Assembly (NCBI GenBank): GCA_004009845.1 | Contig: RMBW01000260.1 | Location: forward strand, 1 to 26,290 | DNA from: Davidsoniella eucalypti | Taxonomy: Eukaryota; Ascomycota; Sordariomycetes; Microascales; Ceratocystidaceae | Length of the DNA stretch: 26,290 bases | Reading direction: 5' to 3' | Notes under the pieces: generated by a model | What the model was told of the DNA's origin: nothing | The model's database searches: none | The model's input: the letters and a program-made list of their open reading frames with translations, nothing else | Shown: positions 20,041 to 26,290 of the stretch, one piece after another | Position numbering within the stretch: position 1 is the first letter of the stretch | Layout: the number at the start of each line of letters is the position of its first letter | Made by a program: the position numbers and the translations under genes

Positions 20041-20203
20041 GAGGGCAAGCGGACGGCTTGGACAGGATAGAAAGCAAGCGGACGGCTTGGACAGAATAGG
20101 TAGCAAGCGGACGGCTTGGACAGAGATAACACAGCGAGCAGATGCTCGGACAAAAGGGGCAAGCGGATGCTTGGACAAGATAAAGAAGTTATCGGTCTCA
20201 AAA
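20041..20203 (-). mobile_element. Gypsy 5' leader: primer-binding site and five tandem hairpins
   Basis: On the minus strand this follows the LTR end. Two bases past the LTR lies a putative primer-binding site (20191-20201). Beyond it are five repeated units whose core is a 5-bp stem with a 4-5 base loop: CAAGC/GCTTG at 20046-20060, 20075-20089, 20104-20118 and 20160-20173, and CGAGC/GCTCG at 20135-20148. Unit spacing is 29, 29, 31 and 25 bases. The fourth unit changes both sides of the stem together. The leader is cut off by the LINE poly(A) tail at 20040, so gag is missing. Confidence 0.7.
20191..20201 (-). promoter_or_regulatory. Putative self-priming primer-binding site (11 nt)
   Basis: Read in element sense it is TTGAGACCGAT, the exact complement of ATCGGTCTCAA inside the LTR (20258-20268). 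That LTR site lies about 55 bases after the TATA box, after a CT-rich run, where transcription would be expected to start. In Tf1/sushi-type chromodomain elements the first 11 bases of the mRNA prime reverse transcription by pairing with such a site next to the LTR. No tRNA-complementary site is evident instead. Confidence 0.6.
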
Positions 20204-20454
20204 TGAGACGATATACGAGGAGTTGCGATGAAAACTGGTCGTAAAAGAATAGTTCGATTGAGACCGATGAAGGAGAAAGAGAAACTAAGACTAATAATCG
20301 GCGGGAATAGGTCCCTACTTATAGCCGATTCTAGTACTGACAAGGAACATCTTCATAGCTCTTTAGCTCCATAAGATTAAATGAATTAAAAAAAAAAAAA
20401 AAAAGTACTGACAAGGAATGCCTTGGCTAACCTTACTAGGCTTAGTCTCTTACA
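20204..20454 (-). mobile_element. 5' LTR of a gypsy element (180 bp without nested insertion)
   Basis: In element sense it begins TGTAAGAGACTAAGCC at 20454 and ends CGTCTCA at 20204, with TATAAGTAGGGACC in between. It matches the LTR at 22811-22991 closely once the 71 bases added by a nested LINE-tail insertion (20348-20403) and its duplicate target are subtracted (251 - 71 = 180). Its leader lies to the left, so this is a 5' LTR in minus orientation. The outer flank begins at 20455 in the 5' region of the downstream LINE. Confidence 0.88.
20333..20418 (+). mobile_element. LINE-tail micro-insertion in the LTR, 15-bp target duplication
   Basis: AGTACTGACAAGGAA occurs at 20333-20347 and 20404-20418. 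The 56 inserted bases (20348-20403) are CATCTTCATAGCTCTTTAGC, then TCCATAAGATTAAATGAATT, then about 16 A. The intact LTR at 22811-22991 shows the empty site with a single copy of the target. The inserted unique part is just 40 bases, the terminal piece of the LINE 3' UTR seen at 19990-20021. Confidence 0.95.
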
Positions 20455-21223
20455 GATAGCACCATCCTGGGGCGCGGACCAAACGACGGGCAGAGCGGGG
20501 TAGCCTGGTGCGCTGATGACGCACGACGGGCGAACCGGCGGGGTAACGTTCCTGGCACCATCGTGCACAGCACTGACTGGTGTAACCCAGGAAGGAAAAA
20601 GCGAGAAAAAAGAGGAGAAGGTTGAGGAAAATCATGGTGGGGGCAGACAAAATGTGAGTTTACACAACTAAATGTGAAAGACTCCTCACAAGCGAGAGCA
20701 AACAGTAAAGCTTTTCCAAAACGCTCAAACTTTACCGTGAAAAAACTCGCTACGACGCAAGAAACAAGTTCTGCAGTAACGAGAAGTCAACTGGCTTAAG
20801 AGAAAGAGTTTATTCCAAACTTTGTAGTATGGTCTTGGGTGCGAAGAGAGTTATAACAAGGAGTTGTCTGAATCTGACAAAGTGAAAGCAAAGAGAGAGG
20901 ACAAGACGAATCGTGTTGAACAGTCAACAATAAGAGAATCAGGTATCTTCTTTAAAGTGTGACGATCTACGACGAGAACGAGGCTTGCAGAAGTAGAAGA
21001 GATATAGTATTTGACGAGGTTAAAGAAGATAGAGGAACTCCTACACACTTTTCGACGAAGTGGCACCTTTCAACCATTTTTGCTCGAATTCATCTCAAAA
21101 CACTCAACCTCCTACATACTTTTCCACAAGTGGTACCTTTCAACCATTTCTGACCCAAATCATCTCAATATACCTTTAAAATACGCGCCTCATCCGTACG
21201 ACTCTTTTGATACTGGATGCACC
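20455..21223 (+). mobile_element. Probable LINE 5' UTR with promoter-like repeats
   Basis: Upstream of ORF1 and with no credible ORF. A GC-rich part (20455-20600) carries an imperfect direct repeat built on ACGACGGGC...GGGGTA. Further down are two tandem monomers 71 bases apart (starting about 21038 and 21109), each reading TCCTACANACTTTT, AAGTGGNACC and TTTCAACCATTT. The inverted LINE copy at 18457-18785 starts at the second monomer, which suggests that transcripts can begin there. Confidence 0.55.
21038..21180 (+). repeat. Two tandem ~71-bp monomers before LINE ORF1
   Basis: Monomer 1 starts near 21038, monomer 2 near 21109. Both contain the TCCTACA, ACTTTT, AAGTGG, ACCTTTCAACCATTT and ATCTCAA blocks in order with about 15 differences. 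Tandem 5' monomers often carry the internal promoter of LINEs. Confidence 0.7.
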
Positions 21224-22521
21224 ATGGCGCGACCAACACTCGCGGTGCTGTCGTCGATGGAAGTCGACGATATTAGTATGGGAGACCCCGCTTCTCAAAA
21301 TTTTTCGTCAGACTCTCTCTGCCTTGTCCCCACTCCAAGTCACGGGACTGAAACCCTAACCCCAACCAACACAAAAACCACCGTTAAACGTGGTTTCGAG
21401 GAGGTAGAGCTACCGAGCTCCCCTCCAGTCCCCTCAAAAAAATTCCAGGAGGCTAAGGGCCTGAAAGCTTCACGCTGGGTCGGTCCTGACAACACGGACG
21501 CCCTCATTGCCGCCGCTGTGGCAGAAATTATGCGTGGGGCCTCAACTCTGGTCTCTTTGAACCGTAAATTCGAGACCTTTCAGCTGCTGGTTGCTCAGCA
21601 GCTGGCTGATCTGGACATCCCAGACACGCCATCGCCGCTACCAAAGCAAAAGGCGATTGAAGCTGCGCCCGCAAGCGTGGTTGCCTCATCCAAGGCACTG
21701 TTCTCTGCTGTGGTCAAGCCACTCAAACCACACAAATCACACCAGCGCTGCCGAAGAAGGCAGACATCGATAATAACAACAAAAAGAAGAACAAGAAGAA
21801 GAAGAAGGCTCCTGCCTCTTCCGTCACTGAGCCGGCAAAGGCTGTCACTGACGCCACGACCTCACCTGCGGAGACCGCTACCACTGCGCCGCCCAAGACT
21901 ACAACCATCACTACAACCAAACCGGCGCAAGCTACCGAAGCGACGCCCCCTACAAAACCGCAAGCCGCGGCCCCAGATGCCTCCGATGAAGGCTGGCAGA
22001 AGGTGACCCGCGCCAAACGTCCAACCACCTCTGTTAAGACTACACAGAGCACCACGCTGATGCTTATCGGTGGTGGCAAGATTCCTTCCCCCAAGCACAT
22101 ACGTGACTTGGTTAACTATGATGGAAAGATGAAGGCCATTGAGGTTTGGACCTCACGGAAAAACAATGTGATGATCAAATGCTGCAGCGAGACGGCCAAG
22201 CGCCACTTGCTCTCAACCAAGACCACCTGGCTCGCAAAACTGCGCCCTCTCGGCTGGAAGGACTGCGTGGAACCGGAAGACTGGCAACGGCTGGTCATGC
22301 ACGGCGTCCCCAAGTCCGAAGTCGCGAACTTCGCGAAGGAGTTTGCCTACAGCAATGGCATCAAGCCGCTGGAGTTGACCCGAGTCTTGGGCAAACCAAA
22401 GAAGGACCAACAGTGCGTATCCGTCGTATTCACTGTACGAACCCAACAAGAAGCGAAGCACTGCCTGACTCAGCCAGTCCACTTCGCCGCGAAGCATGTC
22501 ACCATCGTTGAATATGTTTAG
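21224..22521 (+). pseudogene. LINE ORF1 (gag-like), one frameshift, no zinc knuckles
   Basis: Start chosen at 21224 in a strong context (GCACCATGGC). The first 165 or so codons give an N-terminal region ending ALFSAVVKPLKP. Near 21715-21735 the frame changes by one base, after which the other frame reads PALPKKADIDNNN, a lysine run, a Thr/Pro/Ala-rich linker, then DEGWQKVTRAKRP and a globular part with RLVMHGVPKS and RTQQEAKHCL, as in Tad-like ORF1. It stops at TIVEYV (22519-22521), just where related proteins would enter CCHC knuckles; none is seen. The protein would bind element RNA. The stop overlaps the ORF2 start. Confidence 0.7.
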
Positions 22522-22810
22522 GAAACTTACGATATTTCAGCACAATCAGGGAAAGCGTAAAGGCATTTTAGATCATCTCTTTGACTTAGCAATAAGGCAG
22601 GGAGTTGAGATATTGTGCATTCAGGAACCCTGGGTATGGCAAAAAGAAGGCAAATGGATTTTCCAGGACCACCAAAACTTTCACACCGTCAAACCAGCTC
22701 TAACTTTGCTAACAAGACCAAGGGTCGTGACCTATATCCAAAAGGACATTGACTTCACAATAGAAAAGCCTCTCGACATCGCAAGCAGCGACTTTCAATG
22801 CATAAGACTT
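22514..22810 (+). pseudogene. LINE ORF2 start: apurinic-endonuclease-like domain, cut by gypsy insertion
   Basis: ATG at 22514 overlaps the ORF1 stop as ATGTTTAG. An in-frame ATG 18 bases earlier (22496) is also possible, but the overlap favours 22514. Protein: MFRKLTIFQHNQGKRKGIL with the catalytic-type Asn, then EILCIQEPWVWQKEG with the catalytic Glu of the exonuclease-endonuclease-phosphatase fold. The frame runs cleanly to the edge of the gypsy LTR at 22811, so the remainder (reverse transcriptase, RNase H) probably lies beyond the gypsy element, outside the window. Confidence 0.75.
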
Positions 22811-22991
22811 TGAGACGATATACGAGGAGTTGCAATGAAAACTGGTCGTAAAAGAGTAGTTCGATTGAGACCGATGAAGGAGAAAGAGAAACTAAGACTA
22901 ATAATCGGCGGGAATAGGTCCCTACTTATAGCCGATTCTAGTACTGACAAGGAATGCCTTGGCTAACCTTACTAGGCCTTAGTCTCTTACA
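22811..22991 (-). mobile_element. 3' LTR of the gypsy element (181 bp)
   Basis: In element sense TGTAAGAGACTAAGGCCTAG to CGTCTCA. It contains TATAAGTAGGGACC and the CATCGGTCTCAATCG segment. Nearly identical to the 20204-20454 LTR apart from the nested insertion and one extra base. It is the 3' LTR because a polypurine tract and pol lie immediately upstream. Confidence 0.9.
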
Positions 22992-23010
22992 ATAGTCTCC
23001 CCCCCCATCG
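22992..23010 (-). promoter_or_regulatory. Polypurine tract next to the 3' LTR
   Basis: In element sense a run of eight G within GATGGGGGGGGAGACTAT lies directly before the TGTAAG of the LTR. This is the usual primer site for plus-strand DNA synthesis. Its homopolymer makes exact length uncertain. Confidence 0.75.
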
Positions 23011-23225
23011 GCAGAAAAATTACACTAATTTTACGTCTAAACATACAAAAACACCCCTGTAGCATGGTGTATACAAACTTAAATCCGTATAGTACCAGGG
23101 TACTCAAATATCCAAAAACAGAAATAACTCCAGAAACAGAAATAACTCCCAAATAGGTCAGCAATCTTATCTTGCAGACGCTCGGGTGTGCAGGTGACCA
23201 AGGTGGTGCAGCCAATATTGCTGCC
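23011..23225 (-). other. Gypsy 3' untranslated region
   Basis: Lies between the pol stop and the polypurine tract. It contains a direct repeat of AAACAGAAATAACTCC near 23115-23150. No ORF that looks real. Confidence 0.5.
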
Positions 23226-25235
23226 TTAGCCTACCATCAGTGGACTGCGTGTGTCCATACTCGTACCATGGTCCTTCTCGGGGCCATCCTCTGGTAGCAA
23301 CCAGGCAGTGTAAAGGGATTGGAGGGTCACGTTCCAATTCTTTTTCGTCTTCTCCGTGAAGACCAACCATGCTGCAGTGTCCTTCACGTGTTCCAATGGT
23401 TCCCAGGTAGCATCTTGGTAACCTTTCCATTTGACCAAGGCTTGCGTGTGTCCATGGCGGGTACGTTGCTTGACGATTGCTTCCACTCTGTACTCGCCTG
23501 TTTCCACAGAGTCGTCTTCAAGTGCTTCCCTAGCCGTGATAGCCGCGGGCTCATCATCAGGTACTTCCTGCGAGGGTAAGGGGTTGTTGGGAGCTCGGCG
23601 GATTAGGCTTACGTGGAAAACAGGATGTATGCCTGTGGGCACGTTCAATCGTACGTTGTGAGTGCCTGTAACCTCTAGGACTGTGTACAGTCTGGCCAAC
23701 CAGTCTAACTTCTTGGACGGTCTCTCCGTGGTCAGGTTCTTCGTGTTGAGGTATACCTTATCTCCCACTCTGAAACTCTCGGATGGTTGACGGAGACGGT
23801 TGGCGCTGGTTTCCTGGTGTTCCTGGGTGGCAGCCATAGCTACGATCGCGAATTGGGTTGCGTCGCTTAGTTTGGATAGCCATTCCTGGGCACCACAAAC
23901 AGGAGATTTGTCAGAGGCAGGGGGACCTTGAACGGAGGGTTCAATAATGTCCACGTTGAAACCATGCGTGGTGAAGAAAGGGGAGAGGCCAGTGGTTGAG
24001 GAAATGCGGTTGTTGAGGGCCAATTGCGCTTGGGGCAGTAGTGAGGCCCAGTCGTCCTGTGCGAAGGAACAGAAATTGCGCAAGTACGTTTCAATCTCCT
24101 GATTGCTGCGCTCCTGGCTACCATCAGTCTGGGGGTGGAAGGCAGTAGATAGGCGGCGTTGAATCCCAAAGCGACGGCATACTTCGCCCCAAAACAGCTG
24201 AGCAAATTGAGGCCCTCTGTCGGAAACGATTGCAAGGGGGAAGCCGTGGTGGGAAAAGACGTGAATCAGCAGGGCTTCAGCAGTGGCTTGTGCGGTAATG
24301 GCCTTCATGGGGATCAGGATTTGCGACTTCGACAGGCGGTCGGTGACTCCTAGAATAGAAGTGTAACCAGCAGAAGGGGGTAATGGGCCGATAAAGTCCA
24401 TGGCCAGTTCAGACCAAGGTCTGGACGGTACTGGCAGGGGCTTCAACAGGCCACGCTTCTGCTCTCGCCAAATCTTGCTTTTTCCACAAGAAGAGCAATT
24501 CGACACGAACTGTCGGACATCGTTGGTGAGGCCAGGCCAGGCATATTCGCGCGATACTAAGTCACGGGTAATTGCTCTGCCGGGGTGGCCTGCGAGGGTA
24601 GAGTCGTGAATTTGCTGGATGATTCTGGTCCTCAGGGGTTCGTGGTGAGGGACCCAAAGTCTATCACGCCAGCGTAGTCTGCCTTCAGAGTCTAGCTTGC
24701 ACTCGCTCATTTGCCATTGCAAACCCCAGTCGGCTGGGAATGAGCGAGCTCCTTCTCGTACTAGTTTACGAGCTAACCACCAACGGTTGCATTGGGTCAG
24801 AGCCTGGTTCCATAGGCTAGTCATCTCGGGGTCCGCGAAGGGGGAGGTCACAGCTTCCTTAGTCGCCTTGTCGTCAGTCGGCGCGTCCTTGTCAGGCTCC
24901 TGAGCCCAAACTGCGCCGATTACCACCAGGTCGTTGCTTGACTCACTCTTCTCGAGGAGTTGGTGGAAGCGACTGGCCAGCCTGTCGTCGCTTTCGTTGG
25001 CTGGCATGTCCTGGTCCCTTCTAGACAGGGCGTCTGGCACAACTTGCTCAGTACCTGGGCGGTGGCGTAGGCAGAAACTAAAGTCCGAAAGCTCATATCC
25101 CCAGCGGCGCTGTCTCTCAGCCAACGTTCTCTTGGTCTGAAAGTATTCCAAGTTCCGGTGATCAGTCCACACCACAAAGTCGACCCCTAGGAGGAAATGG
25201 CGCCATTCGCGAATGGACCAGTAGATGGCCAACAT
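23226..25235 (-). CDS. Gypsy pol, RNase H - integrase - chromodomain (669 codons open)
   Basis: RNase H: WRHFLLGVDF, TDHRNLEYF and RHRPG...PDALSRR (residues 1-73). Integrase zinc module: H210, H217, C247, C250. Core: D280 (AMDFIGP), D339 (VSDRGPQF), E375 (DGSQERSNQE), giving the D,DX35E spacing. GPY/F-like module about 505-548 ending HPVFHVSLIRRAP. Chromodomain about 580-630 (EYRVEAI, VKWKGY, ATWEPLEH) with Y582, W603 and Y606 where HP1-type proteins have their aromatic cage, suggesting targeting to H3K9-methylated chromatin. The Met at 25235 is only the first in an open stretch; the real polyprotein begins far upstream, and the immediate upstream region is frame-shifted. No stops inside, so these domains look intact. 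Confidence 0.93.
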   Translation of the reverse strand: MLAIYWSIREWRHFLLGVDFVVWTDHRNLEYFQTKRTLAERQRRWGYELSDFSFCLRHRPGTEQVVPDALSRRDQDMPANESDDRLASRFHQLLEKSESSNDLVVIGAVWAQEPDKDAPTDDKATKEAVTSPFADPEMTSLWNQALTQCNRWWLARKLVREGARSFPADWGLQWQMSECKLDSEGRLRWRDRLWVPHHEPLRTRIIQQIHDSTLAGHPGRAITRDLVSREYAWPGLTNDVRQFVSNCSSCGKSKIWREQKRGLLKPLPVPSRPWSELAMDFIGPLPPSAGYTSILGVTDRLSKSQILIPMKAITAQATAEALLIHVFSHHGFPLAIVSDRGPQFAQLFWGEVCRRFGIQRRLSTAFHPQTDGSQERSNQEIETYLRNFCSFAQDDWASLLPQAQLALNNRISSTTGLSPFFTTHGFNVDIIEPSVQGPPASDKSPVCGAQEWLSKLSDATQFAIVAMAATQEHQETSANRLRQPSESFRVGDKVYLNTKNLTTERPSKKLDWLARLYTVLEVTGTHNVRLNVPTGIHPVFHVSLIRRAPNNPLPSQEVPDDEPAAITAREALEDDSVETGEYRVEAIVKQRTRHGHTQALVKWKGYQDATWEPLEHVKDTAAWLVFTEKTKKNWNVTLQSLYTAWLLPEDGPEKDHGTSMDTRSPLMVG

Positions 25236-26290
25236 CTCCTTGTCGTGAATGGGGTAGTTGGCTTCGGGGGTGTGAGTTTGCGAGAAAGGAAGGCAATGGG
25301 GTGCATGAGACCATCATCTCCTCGTTGAGACAATTCTGCTCCCAGGGCGTAACCGGATGATCCGCGGTCAATACCGTTTCTCTCAGCGGGTCAAAGGGAG
25401 TCAAAACAGGGGGAGTGAGGAAGGCTCTCTTAACCTCGGCGAAAGCGTGCGCACATGCGTCGGACCAGACAAAGGGGGTATCCTTCTTGGTTAACCCTAC
25501 CATCGGCGCTATCATTTCGGACAGTCGAGGCACAAAGTCTCGATAGAAGTTGACAAAGCCGATAAACCACGTAGACCTTTCAAAGTTGTGGGAGAATTCC
25601 AGTTGCGAATCGCAAGGGTTTTCTCAGGGTCTGCCTTGATGCCAATACCTGGGCCAACGATAAAGCCGAGGAACTTGATTTCCTTAGCTAGGAACTGGCA
25701 CTTGCGGAGGTCGAGTTGTAGGCCGGCGAGATCGAGTGCGTGGACAATTTCGAGTACTAACTTCCTGTGCTCCTCTCAGTACCACTGGAGTAGATGTCCA
25801 CATCGTCGATGTAGGCGCTGCAGCTGATGCCTAGCCATTTCGAAGGACCGATTGATGTAACGCTGGAAAGCAGCAGGGGCATTAGTCAAACCGAAGGGGA
25901 TCACGTTCCATTCAAAGGCCCCTAGGGGAGTCCGAAAGGCGGTTAACTCCTCAGAACCAGGGGCAATCCGAATACGATGAAATGCGGCAATAACGTCGAC
26001 CTTGGAGACCCATTTAGCAGCCGAGATTTGCCGAAGGGTGTCATGGATAAGGGGCAGTGGGTAAGAGTCCTTCTTGGAGATTGCATTGACTGCGCGGTAG
26101 TCCACAGAAGCGAATTCCACCTCCAGGTTTCTTTACAAATAGGACGGGGGAGCCCACTTCAGATTTCGTATCCTTTATCCATTTTGTCCCCAGTAGTTCA
26201 GTCAAGGTCTTTTGCATCACCAACAGTTCAGCGCGCGACAGCGGGTAGAGCGATTGCACAGGTAACGTTTTCCCTTCTAACAGTTCAATC
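25236..26290 (-). pseudogene. Gypsy reverse transcriptase region with several frame breaks
   Basis: Readable pieces in three frames: LYPLSRAELLVMQKTL and SPVLFVKKPGGGIRFC (26250-26130), VDYRAVNAISKKDSYPLPLI, KVDVIAAFHRIRIA (first catalytic Asp), FRTPLGAFEWNVIPFGLTNAPAAFQRYI (to about 25845), then YIDDVDIY in another frame (25790-25813), then FIGFVNFYRDFVPRLSEM, WSDACAHAFAEVKRAFL and PFDPLRETVLTAD. At least five one- or two-base frame changes separate them, including loss of a GT repeat unit near 26125 between RFC and VDYRAVN. No premature C-to-T stops stand out. The region extends past the window end. Confidence 0.85.

Larger units (their letters stand above)
22811..26290 (-). mobile_element. 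Chromodomain Ty3/gypsy element, 3' part (continues past window)
   Basis: Minus-strand element covering part of reverse transcriptase, RNase H, integrase and chromodomain, then a 3' UTR, polypurine tract and 3' LTR. It is inserted in the endonuclease domain of a LINE. One target flank is 22806-22810 (GACTT); the other is outside the window. Chromodomain at the integrase end and the likely self-priming leader of its family member at 20.0-20.45 kb place it among Tf1-like chromoviruses by inference. Confidence 0.88.

Noticed and set aside
20041..20175. CRISPR-like array because of regular ~29-base spacing
   Set aside because: Spacers are not unique sequence of constant length, the units are hairpin leader repeats of an LTR element, and the genome is fungal.
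21355..21375. Telomere-like CCCTAA/CCCCAAC stretch
   Set aside because: A single near-match inside the LINE ORF1 coding region, mirrored in its inverted copy at 18.5 kb. No telomeric array is present anywhere in the window.
1..26290. tRNA or rRNA genes
   Set aside because: No cloverleaf with a GGTTCRANNCC-type arm and no rRNA core sequence was found by reading. A tRNAscan-SE or Infernal run would be needed to exclude them fully.

Overview
The window looks like a gene-poor, transposon-dominated segment of a filamentous ascomycete (Pezizomycotina) genome. I base this on an extracellular intradiol-dioxygenase relic with a fungal-type intron and CT-rich leader, Tad-like non-LTR elements, a chromodomain Ty3/gypsy element, an OrsD/RecQ telomere-linked-helicase-type gene, and a very AT-rich, TA-rich background of the sort repeat-induced point mutation (RIP) leaves. 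I cannot name the species.

Layout. 1-6458: AT-rich, no intact gene, a mosaic of old diverged repeats; parts of the first 1.9 kb recur inverted at about 4.44-4.74 kb and 9.4-11.4 kb. 6459-7363 (-): intradiol ring-cleavage dioxygenase pseudogene with its old CT-rich leader still in place. 7.4-11.4 kb: AT-rich, with more repeat arms and one member of a ~400 bp dispersed repeat. 11.5-12.45 kb (-): decayed 3' end of a Tad-like LINE; at 12577-12643 a 67 bp LINE-tail insertion with a 12 bp target duplication. 13247-16854 (-): a GC-richer island holding one long gene of the OrsD/telomere-linked RecQ helicase type. Its helicase core is missing in frame, it has a frame change at a C6 run, and its middle carries residues spaced like a tyrosine recombinase active site. 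17.5-17.9 kb: second member of the ~400 bp repeat.

18.38-26.29 kb is a nested transposon cluster. It holds a LINE copy whose 5' end is inverted (18457-20040), cut by a 180 bp solo LTR with TTCAA target duplications (19219-19398). Next come the leader and 5' LTR of a minus-strand gypsy element (20041-20454), whose LTR is itself split by a 56 bp LINE-tail insertion with a 15 bp duplication. A second LINE follows (5' region, ORF1, start of ORF2; about 20455-22810), interrupted in its endonuclease domain by a minus-strand chromodomain gypsy element (22811 to past the window end).

Three LTR copies of one family measure 180, 180 and 181 bp once the nested insertion is removed, which fixes their ends. 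The gypsy leader suggests Tf1-type self-priming: an 11-nt site 2 nt past the LTR is a perfect complement of an internal LTR segment at the expected transcript start. It is followed by five short tandem hairpins, one with a compensatory base pair.

Two styles of gene decay coexist. The dioxygenase relic in the AT-rich part carries C-to-T type stops, whereas the GC-richer elements are broken almost only by 1-2 base indels, several at homopolymers. Those indels may be real or residual long-read errors, and this limits all 'pseudogene' calls in the right half.
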